From the NCBI GenBank assembly GCA_023409265.1, contig JAEYHZ010000004.1:434001-498000 (forward strand): a DNA stretch of 64,000 nt. The letters are read 5' to 3'. Of this stretch, positions 1 through 8,476 are shown piece by piece. Numbering within the stretch: position 1 is the first letter of the stretch; every line of letters begins with the position of its first letter. The position numbers and the translations under genes were made by a program. Under the pieces are notes generated by a model. The model did not search any database. It was not told where the DNA came from and saw nothing but the letters and a program-made list of their open reading frames with translations. The stretch is from Bacillota bacterium (GTDB lineage: Bacteria > Bacillota > Clostridia > Acetivibrionales > DSM-1351).

Positions 1-58
1 CGGCAATACTATATAACTAATTTGGCATTACTATATTGCTAATCTGACTACAAATATA

Positions 59-159
59 TATAGTGAAAGAGCCATAATTTGAGGTGACCCCTAAAAGTTA
101 GACCTAAAGATCTAACTTTTAGGGGTCACCTCATGAGTTAAGGCTCCTTTTTCACTATA
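59..159. repeat. Nested long hairpin downstream of the vWA operon
   Basis: The outer arms at 59-73 and 142-159 are complementary (TATAGTGAAA...GAGCC against GGCTC...TTTCACTATA). They enclose the perfect 54-bp palindrome listed separately. The hairpin starts 13 bp beyond the stop codon of the vWA gene, so it probably ends that operon. The tract after it on the minus strand is AT-rich rather than a clean U-run. The outer stem looks like an older terminator whose loop received an insertion; this is inference. Confidence 0.5.
80..133. mobile_element. Head-to-head IS3-like terminal inverted repeats, MITE-like
   Basis: A 23-bp arm at 80-102, beginning TGAGGTGACCCC, is repeated perfectly in inverted orientation at 111-133 with an 8-bp spacer. 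The element starts TG and ends CA, as IS3-family ends do. GTGACCCC(T/C)AAAAGTTAGA resembles IS150-group termini from memory. There is no transposase between the arms, so this is either a palindromic MITE or an abortive junction of two IS ends. The family assignment is unverified. Confidence 0.5.
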
Positions 160-171
160 GCTTCAACATGT

Positions 172-1383
172 TCAGCTGCGTTTTTTTGACTTTAATGCTG
201 CAGCCAGTTCGTTCAGATCCTTTCCCTTTAGAGCACCTTCAAGAAGCTCAGGCAGCAGGGCAGGTGTGCAGGCAAAGCATGGAATTCCTATTTGGCTTAA
301 CCTTCGTGCCAGACCTTCGTCATATGCAGGTACACCGCTGTCTGACAAGGCCAGTAAGCAAAGAACCTTTACTCCTGAACCATGCAGCTCCTCCATTCTT
401 CTTACCAGGGCTGCCTGATTTCCACCCTCATAAAGATCTGACAGCAATATGAAAAGAGTTTTGGAGGGATCAGTGATAAACTGCTGGCAGTATGCAACTG
501 ATTTGTTAATGTCGGTACCGCCTCCCAACTGTATACCAAACAGCATATCCACGGGATCATTATTGTACTGCTCGCTCAAGTCTGCAATCTCGGTGTCAAA
601 AGCTATGATTCTTGTGTTTAGCGCTGCCATACTTGCAAATATGGAGCCAATAATGGAACCGTAAATTATGGAATCAGCCATGGACCCACTTTGATCCATG
701 TCCAGTATTACATTCCAGTTGTTTGTCTGCCTTGCTCTGTCGAAAAAGAAAAACCTCTCGGGAATAATTCGTTTATGCTGAACACTGTAATTTTTCAGGT
801 TTCTGTTAATTGTGTATTTCCAATCGATACTTGATGCATTTGGTATGGGTGAATGTTTTCTCTTGTTTAATGCCCCGGAAACAGCCTTGCGGATATGGTT
901 TTCCAGGCGTTGATTTATTTCATCCACTACAGCTTTAACCAGTTGTCTTGCAGTTTCTTTTGTCTTCTCGGGTATTTTCCCCTTCAGAGACATAAGAGTT
1001 GCCACCATCTCTATATCGGGCTTTATATTCTTTAATATTTCAGGTTCAAACAACAGCTGAGTCAGGCCTTTCCGGTCAATGGCATCAGTTTGTATTACAG
1101 ATACTACATCCTCAGGGAAAAATGTTCGTATGTCGGCCAACCATTTAGCCAACCTTGGCGAGGACGGGCCTGTGCCTGCAGAACGCTGACCGGATTTATT
1201 TCTGCCTGAGGAACTGGAATCGGCTCCCTCTGTCGACCTGTCGTATATTTCAGCAAGTGCTTCATCCATTATGAGCTCATCAGAATTCAGGGCCAAACCT
1301 TCTGTCGAATATGCTTCCAAAGACTCATCAGCTGCGCTTCCCAATATAAGTCTCCATCTTTTTAACTGCTCGTTATCCACCAT
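172..1383 (-). CDS. vWA-domain protein (last gene of MoxR/SWIM operon)
   Basis: 403 aa cytosolic protein with no signal peptide or membrane segment. The N-terminal half is helical and variable, with a Ser/Gly-rich linker near residues 55-70. The C-terminal half is a von Willebrand factor A domain with an intact metal-ion-dependent adhesion site: DQSGS, then the Thr of GGGTD, then the Asp of LLSDLYEGG. MoxR-type AAA+ ATPases commonly act with MIDAS-bearing vWA partners, which serve as adaptors that present substrate. It starts 2 bp after the DUF5682-like gene and is the last gene of a five-gene operon, so it is very likely the partner of the MoxR protein encoded two genes upstream. The substrate is unknown. 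Confidence 0.85.
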   Translation of the reverse strand: MVDNEQLKRWRLILGSAADESLEAYSTEGLALNSDELIMDEALAEIYDRSTEGADSSSSGRNKSGQRSAGTGPSSPRLAKWLADIRTFFPEDVVSVIQTDAIDRKGLTQLLFEPEILKNIKPDIEMVATLMSLKGKIPEKTKETARQLVKAVVDEINQRLENHIRKAVSGALNKRKHSPIPNASSIDWKYTINRNLKNYSVQHKRIIPERFFFFDRARQTNNWNVILDMDQSGSMADSIIYGSIIGSIFASMAALNTRIIAFDTEIADLSEQYNNDPVDMLFGIQLGGGTDINKSVAYCQQFITDPSKTLFILLSDLYEGGNQAALVRRMEELHGSGVKVLCLLALSDSGVPAYDEGLARRLSQIGIPCFACTPALLPELLEGALKGKDLNELAAALKSKKRS

Positions 1384-1385
1384 AG

Positions 1386-3686
1386 TTAAATATCTCCAAA
1401 ATCAAAATTATCAAGTTCCTCAAGATTTTCCTGTTCCTCCCGGCTCATTTCCCTGCTCAAATAATCACTTGTTTCTTCTCTTCCGGTGCCCCAGATTTCA
1501 CCAAGGTTTTCGCATATGCTGCGCTTTTCGGCAGGACCGAAATCACCAAAGGCTCTTCTTAAAAAAACTAGAGCACGTTTGAACTGAGCATCCTCAAGAG
1601 AATTAACATAGCCGGCGAGCTGCTCCCATAAAGACATTCTGGCGAGCAGGGCATATCGGTTCCGCATTGAAAGCCCTTCGAACCAGCCGGCGCCAAGATC
1701 GGCATCCATTCCGGGTGACAGCCTTCTGGAAACCTCCTGTGATAATTTTTCACCATCAATGAGATTTCTTTCAAGTAATATTGAACAGGCATAACCGGAC
1801 AAAAGCGGATTTCTGTCGTCAGCATCTGACAGCTCCATAAGCTTGGACACCCACAGTTCTTCCTCTATCTGTGCAAAATGTTCCAATGCAATGGTATTCA
1901 TCCTGTTTATGGACTCAAATATTGCTTTTGAAGCATTATTATCACATCTGGCAGCTTCAGGCATAAGTAGAGTTCCCCTCAGGAAAAGCTGCTGAAGCAG
2001 TGGAATCAGAGGCTCTGTATTGAATTTGCGGATATCACCGTAACTGATAACTATTGATAAATCAAAAGCAGCCCCCGCTATTTCATTAAAGGAAGAGGAG
2101 TCTACAGCCAGACGCTGCAGGGCGGTTTTCGCCTGTTCCATGGATTCCATCATTCCACATTCACAGGCAGCCTTGATAACTTTCGCCGCTTCTGCAATAC
2201 TATTGCTTTTTTCCAGTCTCTCCTTAAATTTATATGCAGCTGCCAACTCTATGGTTTCTCCCAGCAAAGTGGATTCCACCAGTTCGATTTCTGCTTCAGG
2301 AGACCATTTCAACACCCAGGCTTCAGCCCATGTAGCCTTATCCTGGGCATTTGCTTTCATTTTTTGGAAGCTTATATTCAGATTCTTTAATCTGTGAAGG
2401 AAGTAAGAACGGTTTAAATCCAGAAAAGCCGCCTCCTCTGATTTAACACGTCTGTTTTCTCTCAAGTCAAGGTCAAGATCCATGGCCACCACAGACCTAT
2501 ATTTTTCAAGTTTTAAGCTCTTGAGTTCACGATAAAAGTCATCCTGAATTGAGGTCCGGCTTACCCCTTCGGGCAGACTTCCAATAGCTGTTCCAATATC
2601 CGTGGTTGCTATTGCCTCAGCAACCACAGATAATTCACCGTGCCCCAGGCAGACCACTGCCGCATCCCTTAAATCACGGTTTACTGGAGCGCTGCCTGAG
2701 TGGAGTGCTGCCAGTGTATTAGCAAGACGAACTCCCTCAATAACTTGAGCTGATGAACAAGGTGTCCCGCTTTCTCTGAGATATGCTGCAACTCTGGACA
2801 AATATTCTGCCGGCAGCTTTTCAAGGTCTTTTTTTACCAGTGCCTGCCACATAAGCCCGAAATAGGCCGGAGCTTCATTACCGGCTCCATAACCCGATCT
2901 GGAGGATAAACGGTAATAGGAATATGGCATTAAGGTCAATTTGGTCCTTACCCTGGGCAGGTTCTCAAGCTCTTCATCACTCATAGGTTCAAGGTCGAGA
3001 TTAAGCGCTGACGCATGGTAGGCTCCGGTGACCACTACAATCCTGTCGGCACTGTGACCTGCATCAATGGTTTTTCTGATCCTGTTCCGCATATACGCTT
3101 CTCTTACAAGATTTTTTGCATATTCGTATTTATTGTCACTGCGCAGATCCCGTAAGCTTTTTCCGAACTCATAGGCTGCTAGCCTGTAGGAATCCCTGTT
3201 CAGGTTATGCTCAAAATTGTACTCCCAATAGGAGTTATGATCGTCCTCTCCTGCCTGTTTTGCCCACTGATCATAAATTGATTGCTTAACAGTTTTATTC
3301 TGTTCGCTTCCTGCATCCCGGTCTTGTTCTTCACCGGCCGTTACATGGTAATCCAACGGAATAAACACCTCTGAGGGCAGATCTATAAATTCGGCATGGG
3401 CTCCGTTCCTCTTAGCCCATAACAAAGCCTGATACTCAGGTGAATATTCTGCAAAAGGGTATAATATTGTTCTTACCGGCAGCTCTTCTGTATAGGCAAG
3501 AATAGCAATCGGGAGCCGGGTGCCTCCCGATGTAAAATAATCAATCTGAGAATTGGCATCCGAAAGACCCTCAACAAGTACTGCGGTGGGCTTAATTTCA
3601 TCAAGAAACTCCAGCAGGTGATAAGCGGCTCCGGGTGATAAATGTCTGACTCCGAATATATGCGGTGTTTTCTCAATTGAACTCAC
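1386..3686 (-). CDS. DUF5682-like protein with TIKI/TraB-type motifs
   Basis: About 766 aa. I choose the GTG start at 3686. It overlaps the MoxR stop as GTGA and has a GGGAG ribosome-binding site 8 nt upstream; an ATG at 3704 has a poorer site. The N-terminal ~230 residues carry GVRH (12-15), a Glu in VLVEG (~39), an Arg-rich REAYMRNRI helix (~195) and GAYH (221-224). That order of Gly-x2-His, Glu, Arg, Gly-x2-His recalls the TIKI/TraB/EreA/ChaN superfamily of metal-dependent hydrolases. The rest is helical and may be a scaffold. The family resembles proteins labelled DUF5682, found beside MoxR, vWA and SWIM genes. Activity is undemonstrated; a role as the system's effector is inference. Confidence 0.7.
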   Translation of the reverse strand: MSSIEKTPHIFGVRHLSPGAAYHLLEFLDEIKPTAVLVEGLSDANSQIDYFTSGGTRLPIAILAYTEELPVRTILYPFAEYSPEYQALLWAKRNGAHAEFIDLPSEVFIPLDYHVTAGEEQDRDAGSEQNKTVKQSIYDQWAKQAGEDDHNSYWEYNFEHNLNRDSYRLAAYEFGKSLRDLRSDNKYEYAKNLVREAYMRNRIRKTIDAGHSADRIVVVTGAYHASALNLDLEPMSDEELENLPRVRTKLTLMPYSYYRLSSRSGYGAGNEAPAYFGLMWQALVKKDLEKLPAEYLSRVAAYLRESGTPCSSAQVIEGVRLANTLAALHSGSAPVNRDLRDAAVVCLGHGELSVVAEAIATTDIGTAIGSLPEGVSRTSIQDDFYRELKSLKLEKYRSVVAMDLDLDLRENRRVKSEEAAFLDLNRSYFLHRLKNLNISFQKMKANAQDKATWAEAWVLKWSPEAEIELVESTLLGETIELAAAYKFKERLEKSNSIAEAAKVIKAACECGMMESMEQAKTALQRLAVDSSSFNEIAGAAFDLSIVISYGDIRKFNTEPLIPLLQQLFLRGTLLMPEAARCDNNASKAIFESINRMNTIALEHFAQIEEELWVSKLMELSDADDRNPLLSGYACSILLERNLIDGEKLSQEVSRRLSPGMDADLGAGWFEGLSMRNRYALLARMSLWEQLAGYVNSLEDAQFKRALVFLRRAFGDFGPAEKRSICENLGEIWGTGREETSDYLSREMSREEQENLEELDNFDFGDI

Positions 3687-4774
3687 GTATTCATCTCCCT
3701 GCATGCATTGTACATCTCACGCCACTCAGAACCACGCTTTTTCAATACATTCTCCAGATATTCCTTCCAGACAAGCTTGTCTTTGTCCTCATCCTTAACA
3801 ACAGCCCCCTGTAATCCGGCAGCTATATCCTCGCTGGATACCTTGCCGTTTCCGAAGCTGGCTGCCAGAGCCATGCTGTTCGCAAGAAGTGATATGGCCT
3901 CAGCTGTTGACAATACTCCGCTGGGGGACTTTAATTTTTCCTTGCTGTCCAGAGTAACACCGCTGCGGAGTTCCCTGAATATGGTTACAACCTTCACCAG
4001 TGCTTCATCTGCAGGCAGAGCTGCCTGTAAATCAAGATTGGAAGCCAGCTCGGCAACACGTTTCCGAACGATATCTATTTCAGTAGTGATATCACCCGGT
4101 GTCGGCAGCACGATTATGTTGAAACGGCGCTTTAAGGCTGCCGACATATCATTTACCCCTCTGTCTCTGGTGTTTGCTGTTGCAATTATTGAAAAGCCCC
4201 TTAAGGCCGGGAGTTCATACCCCAGCTCAGGAACTGAAATTCTTTTTTCTGAAAGAATGGATATAAGCGCATCCTGTACTTCGGAAGCACATCTGGATAT
4301 TTCCTCAAAACGGGCTATCCCGCCGCTTTCCATCGCCCTGTAAATGGGACTTTTGACCAGCGCTTCCTTTGATGGGCCGTTGGCAAGCAGCATTGCATAA
4401 TTCCAGGAATATCTTATCTGCTCCTCGGTTGTACCTGCTGTTCCCTGTACAACCTTTGTAGAATCTCCGTGTATAGCAGCAGTCAAATGCTCTGAAAGCC
4501 ATGATTTGGCTGTTCCCGGCTCGCCTATCAATAGCAGGGACCGGTCAGTCAGCAAGGTTGATATGGCAATTTCCACCAATCTATTATTTCCAATATACTT
4601 TGGTGTAATTTCAACACCTGCAGCATTACCTCCAACAATATATGTAAGCACCGAACGGGGCGACATCTGCCAGCCTTCAGGCACTCTTTCCTTTTCACAG
4701 GATTTCAGTGCTTCCAATTCACGTGTGTACTGCTGCTCGGCAGTAAGCCTGAGTACATTATTCTTCTCAGTCAT
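3683..4774 (-). CDS. MoxR-family AAA+ ATPase
   Basis: 363 aa. Walker A is GEPGTAKS at residues 84-91, in the AKS form typical of MoxR proteins. Walker B is IARFEEI (153-159), with Phe-Glu-Glu where most AAA+ proteins have Asp-Glu. Sensor-1 Asn is in ATANTRD (~201) and an arginine-finger region, LKRRF, follows near 214-218. MoxR ATPases are chaperone-like remodelling enzymes that usually work with a vWA protein, and one is encoded two genes downstream. It begins 18 bp after the HEAT-repeat gene and its stop overlaps the next start by 4 bp, implying translational coupling. It is the likely motor of the five-gene system. Confidence 0.9.
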   Translation of the reverse strand: MTEKNNVLRLTAEQQYTRELEALKSCEKERVPEGWQMSPRSVLTYIVGGNAAGVEITPKYIGNNRLVEIAISTLLTDRSLLLIGEPGTAKSWLSEHLTAAIHGDSTKVVQGTAGTTEEQIRYSWNYAMLLANGPSKEALVKSPIYRAMESGGIARFEEISRCASEVQDALISILSEKRISVPELGYELPALRGFSIIATANTRDRGVNDMSAALKRRFNIIVLPTPGDITTEIDIVRKRVAELASNLDLQAALPADEALVKVVTIFRELRSGVTLDSKEKLKSPSGVLSTAEAISLLANSMALAASFGNGKVSSEDIAAGLQGAVVKDEDKDKLVWKEYLENVLKKRGSEWREMYNACREMNT

Positions 4775-4792
4775 ATAACCTCCACAATGTTT

Positions 4793-6703
4793 CTATTTAG
4801 TAAGCTTTTTTGCTCTTAGGAAATCAACCAGTTCCAAAATGCGTCTCCCGACTATCTTATCAGACTGATCTCCTACAATTGCCTCAAATGCGTCGGCAGC
4901 TTCCCAGGACAGGAAGCTCAAACCATCCAGGAAGCAATAAAATTGCATGGACATGGAATTTTCTGTCTTTGCCTTTTCCAGAGCCCGTTTCATTTCTTTG
5001 AGTGCTATTTTCATTATTTCTGGGTATTCCATTTGAAGAAGACCTAAAACAATCTTTCTTATATCGGACTCAACACCCGGTTTCTTGAATTTATACTCAA
5101 GCTTTTTGAGCAGGTAGTCACTGCACCATAAATCCCCCTGTTTTACCAGACCACATACCAGTCTTAATTCATCAAGCCTGATCAAGGTTTTGAGCCATCG
5201 CTTATCCCAGTTGATATTGAGATCAGGTCTCAAAGTTGTATATTCCGGATGTTCAAAAATATGCTCTACACGGCCGTAGCAATAATTGGATGAATTTTCA
5301 ACATACCTGTAATACCCAAAATAATTTACACAAAATTCCATAACTCTGAAAATAGCCTCTGCTTCCTGAGAGCCTCTGCCATCCTGTATAAATTGTCCGT
5401 AATGCTCAAATACATATTCAGATTCATGAACTCTCAATGCTGCCTCAAAAGCATATTCCAAAGTACAGTTATTATATTTGCCGTATGTATTGTCCAATAT
5501 CTTAAAAGCCTCACCGGTTCCCAACAGCAGAATGTTGTTTGCTGTGAACTGTGCTGCTGTGTGTCCGCGGTAACTTCCTCCCAAATGGACCTCAATATTC
5601 TGAAGATATTCTGCATGTTCCAGCAATTTCTCCAGAAACTCCAGAATTTCTTTTTCATATTTAAGTCGTTTTGCCTTAAAACCAACTATTCTTCCTTCCA
5701 TACAGTCAAGAATATTTATTAGCTTATCCATATTGCCGTAGCCAAAGGTTTCATACGGTTTTTCGCTTTTCCGGGCTTCAATTATCAAATCAAGGATTTT
5801 TTGAGCTCTATCTATAAGTTTTTCCAATACAAAGCCGGAGCTGCTTATTTTGACAGGGTGTATAGATATTTCGGGATCTTTGCCGTCAAATATTTCAAAC
5901 AGTGCTTCAGCAGCTTTTTCAGTGTCAAAGTGAGCTAGCGAAAACAGGCAGGCTTCCTTAATTGCCTTTTTCTTATCCCTCATAAGCTCCAGCAGTACCG
6001 GCTGACATTCCGGCAAATCCTTCAAGGCTTTGACAGCACTGACCTTCACTTCAGTATCTCCCTTTTCAGCGGCTTCCAGATAAAATTCCTTTTCTTCTCC
6101 TGCTTTTAACCTTGAAATAAGTTCAATCCTTCTGGAGTGACCTTTTCCTCCTTTAAAATCAAACCCGCTCTTCAATACAGGAACTATAGCCGCTCCGTAT
6201 TTTTCCAGAATATCAAGCGCTAGTACTGCTATTTCCGGAAAATTATCTTCCAAAGCAGAAATCAGCGGATTTATAAGCCTTATGTCGTTTATTATTCCCT
6301 CTCCAAAAGCGTCTCTTACAATTTCAAGCCTGCCCGAGCCCTTCTCTGTCAAGGCATCTATTAATGGCTTCAAACGTCTGAAGGGTACCGAAGTTGGAAA
6401 ACTTAGTCCTGCTGTGTCTACTTCGGCAACAGCTCCCTCAAATCCGGTCTGTCCTTGTGTATATAAAATAGCATTAATAATAGTTCCCAGTTCCAGAAGC
6501 TTCTCAGATACACTTTCCGGGCCTGCTTCGATTACCTTCTCCATACCGTCAGCTACCCGGGCAAATATTTGGACACCTTCTCCGGCTTTTTTCATCTGAG
6601 GCAAAAGCTTTTTCAGTCTAAAATCTTCTGAAGCAAGTGTACTGCCTGCAATCAGAAGTCGTTTTACCTCACTTTGTGTTTCAATCAATAACGATATACT
6701 CAT
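4793..6703 (-). CDS. HEAT-repeat protein of the MoxR/SWIM operon
   Basis: 636 aa with no enzymatic motif that I recognise. Residues ~140-300 hold successive helical pairs of HEAT/armadillo type (for example LINPLISALEDNFPEIAVLA, then VKVSAVKALKDLPECQPVL, then AIKEACLFSLAHF). These predict a curved protein-binding solenoid. The C-terminal third is rich in Tyr, Asn and charged residues and also looks helical. It starts 10 bp after the SWIM gene with an AGGGGT ribosome-binding site and lies second in the operon. In comparable loci I recall a DUF5691-type protein occupying this place; I cannot confirm homology. Most likely a scaffold or recognition subunit. Confidence 0.65.
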   Translation of the reverse strand: MSISLLIETQSEVKRLLIAGSTLASEDFRLKKLLPQMKKAGEGVQIFARVADGMEKVIEAGPESVSEKLLELGTIINAILYTQGQTGFEGAVAEVDTAGLSFPTSVPFRRLKPLIDALTEKGSGRLEIVRDAFGEGIINDIRLINPLISALEDNFPEIAVLALDILEKYGAAIVPVLKSGFDFKGGKGHSRRIELISRLKAGEEKEFYLEAAEKGDTEVKVSAVKALKDLPECQPVLLELMRDKKKAIKEACLFSLAHFDTEKAAEALFEIFDGKDPEISIHPVKISSSGFVLEKLIDRAQKILDLIIEARKSEKPYETFGYGNMDKLINILDCMEGRIVGFKAKRLKYEKEILEFLEKLLEHAEYLQNIEVHLGGSYRGHTAAQFTANNILLLGTGEAFKILDNTYGKYNNCTLEYAFEAALRVHESEYVFEHYGQFIQDGRGSQEAEAIFRVMEFCVNYFGYYRYVENSSNYCYGRVEHIFEHPEYTTLRPDLNINWDKRWLKTLIRLDELRLVCGLVKQGDLWCSDYLLKKLEYKFKKPGVESDIRKIVLGLLQMEYPEIMKIALKEMKRALEKAKTENSMSMQFYCFLDGLSFLSWEAADAFEAIVGDQSDKIVGRRILELVDFLRAKKLTK

Positions 6704-6713
6704 ATGTTTACCC

Positions 6714-8138
6714 CTAATAAATCAATCGAATTATGCTTTCATTGTTAATAATGCTCAGTGGCTTTGCATACAACCTTTTCAAATCCATATCATTATTAAA
6801 CCGGACAAGGATTGTTTGTTCCCTGAGATTTTTCTGTTCCAAAAGAAATAACAAAGGCAGACAAGGCGGTTCCGAACTCCCGGGAATATCAGAAAGTATC
6901 AGCCTTTGTCCATCATAACTTTCCAATATGTAATTTCCATCAACAATACCTATGGCTGAGAACTGCAGCAAAGCTATGGGATTTTTTGAGGAAAGCGGGT
7001 TTTTTATTTGATTCTTTACTTCTTTTATAATTCCCTGAAAGGATTTATGAGCATAAGATTTTATAACAGTAAAATCATTTTCATTAAGTACTCTGGAAGT
7101 CATGTCTTCCCAACGGACTCTGGGGTTCATATCTCCCGGATATACAAATAACTCTTTTGTCTGGACTACTGAATAAAAAGAATCGTCTTCCCTTATATAT
7201 TTTGCCGCCTTAAACGGGCGGTAATTCCTTGTTTCTACCATCTGCCCCGTTTTAAGATTCAGCCAGCTTCCTTCATCAACCCATTCCTGCCTTGCATCAT
7301 TAACATAGGAATTAAAGGACAGCTGCACTAATTCCGCATCAGCCTGAACCAGACCCAGTTCTCTAAGTTCTGACAGCTGCCATGCATGACCCAGCCATTC
7401 ATCCAGATTTGAAGCTGTATCATAGGCTTGCTGAGGGTCCAGCAATTTTTTATCCAGATATTCCCGCCCTTTTTTGCATAGTGAATACAGTCTTATCAAA
7501 CTATCAACAGCCTCTGTATAAACTTTTTCATAATCATTTGCTTTTTTAAACAGTAATATAAATTCTCTGAGTGCAGTCTGTACACCTGGTATGTAATGGT
7601 TCCCCAGCTGTTTTGCCTGATCCTCCAGCAGCTTCAGTGTCTTGGAGTTAATTGTTCCAAGGCCGGCCTGGGCAATACTGAAGGTTATCTTTTCCAGCAG
7701 CTCCAAACCTTCTTTTTGCGCTTGAATTTTCTTGATCAGTGCGTTTATATTAACTTTTTTAGGCTCCTCCTGGGCTTTAGCCTTCTTTTCTTCCCTTTTG
7801 CCGGCCTTTTCGCGTTTTTCCCTTATGTCAGCGGGTACTTCCGCCCTGTCAAAACTTTTTCCGCTGACATATGCGTACATCAATCCCAGGGCATGTTTAC
7901 AGGGGAATTGTCTGCTGGGGCAGCTGCACCGGGAAACTGGACTTTCAGGATTGATAAAATCAACCGAGGTTATATAATTACTTGCTCCGCTGCCTTTGCA
8001 CTCTCCGAAAATTACAGTATCATCTTCAGAAATATTAAAACTTACGAACTTGTTTTTCTTAACCAACCCCCAGCCGTTCTGTATGGCACTTTGATTTGGA
8101 GCCGTGGAGTTTATAAATTCTTCTGAAATTTTGAGCAT
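6714..8138 (-). CDS. SWIM zinc-finger protein (first gene of operon)
   Basis: 474 aa. A SWIM motif CxCx6CxH is present at Cys71, Cys73, Cys80 and His82, a zinc-binding module for nucleic-acid or protein contact. A Lys/Glu-rich segment at about 100-130 may be a coiled coil or linker, followed by a long helical middle region. The C-terminal ~130 residues form a mixed region of unknown fold. It is the first gene of the operon, with an AAGGGA ribosome-binding site before the ATG. A pair of 23-bp direct repeats lies about 50-95 bp upstream. The SWIM finger suggests that the complex recognises nucleic acid or a protein on it; the target is unknown. Confidence 0.8.
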   Translation of the reverse strand: MLKISEEFINSTAPNQSAIQNGWGLVKKNKFVSFNISEDDTVIFGECKGSGASNYITSVDFINPESPVSRCSCPSRQFPCKHALGLMYAYVSGKSFDRAEVPADIREKREKAGKREEKKAKAQEEPKKVNINALIKKIQAQKEGLELLEKITFSIAQAGLGTINSKTLKLLEDQAKQLGNHYIPGVQTALREFILLFKKANDYEKVYTEAVDSLIRLYSLCKKGREYLDKKLLDPQQAYDTASNLDEWLGHAWQLSELRELGLVQADAELVQLSFNSYVNDARQEWVDEGSWLNLKTGQMVETRNYRPFKAAKYIREDDSFYSVVQTKELFVYPGDMNPRVRWEDMTSRVLNENDFTVIKSYAHKSFQGIIKEVKNQIKNPLSSKNPIALLQFSAIGIVDGNYILESYDGQRLILSDIPGSSEPPCLPLLFLLEQKNLREQTILVRFNNDMDLKRLYAKPLSIINNESIIRLIY

Positions 8139-8476
8139 ATAATTTATCCCTTTTTTTTATTTATAATAATACTTTTAATTTCTTTATATCTGGTCTTCTG
8201 CTTGTTTAATATCTAGTCTTCTGCTTATTTAATATATAATCTGCATTATTGGTGTAATCAGAAGTACAACATATTTCAGGGAAATATTTTTATTACTATT
8301 TTATCACACATGCAAGTCCTTTCATATAAGACAATACGGTAAAAATCTCCAGAAAATTTTCTGGGATTTATTTATATAATAATCCGAAAAATATTTGTTC
8401 AAAATAAACACTTGGGAACAGAAAACACTAAATAAAATATGCTTTGCTTTATAGCTGAAATTTGTCGGAGGTACTG
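8139..8476. other. Divergent intergenic region, SWIM operon / MFS gene
   Basis: 338 bp of AT-rich DNA separate the divergent SWIM operon and MFS gene. Apart from the two 23-bp direct repeats, I see no coding potential, no obvious terminator and no promoter good enough to call. It must hold promoters for both directions. Confidence 0.5.
8187..8232. repeat. Two tandem 23-bp direct repeats upstream of the SWIM operon
   Basis: Copies at 8187-8209 and 8210-8232 share TATCT(G/A)GTCTTCTGCTT and then (G/A)TTTAA, differing at two positions. A shorter partial match (TATATAATCTGC) follows. They sit ~50-95 bp upstream of the first gene of the MoxR/SWIM operon, where a regulator could bind. A chance duplication is also possible. 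Confidence 0.5.

Noticed and set aside
3708..4343. 211-aa plus-strand reading frame
   Set aside because: Lies wholly antisense to the MoxR gene, has no ribosome-binding site and has a composition typical of a shadow frame.
7596..8126. 176-aa plus-strand reading frame
   Set aside because: Antisense to the SWIM gene; Phe/Leu-rich shadow translation, no start signals.
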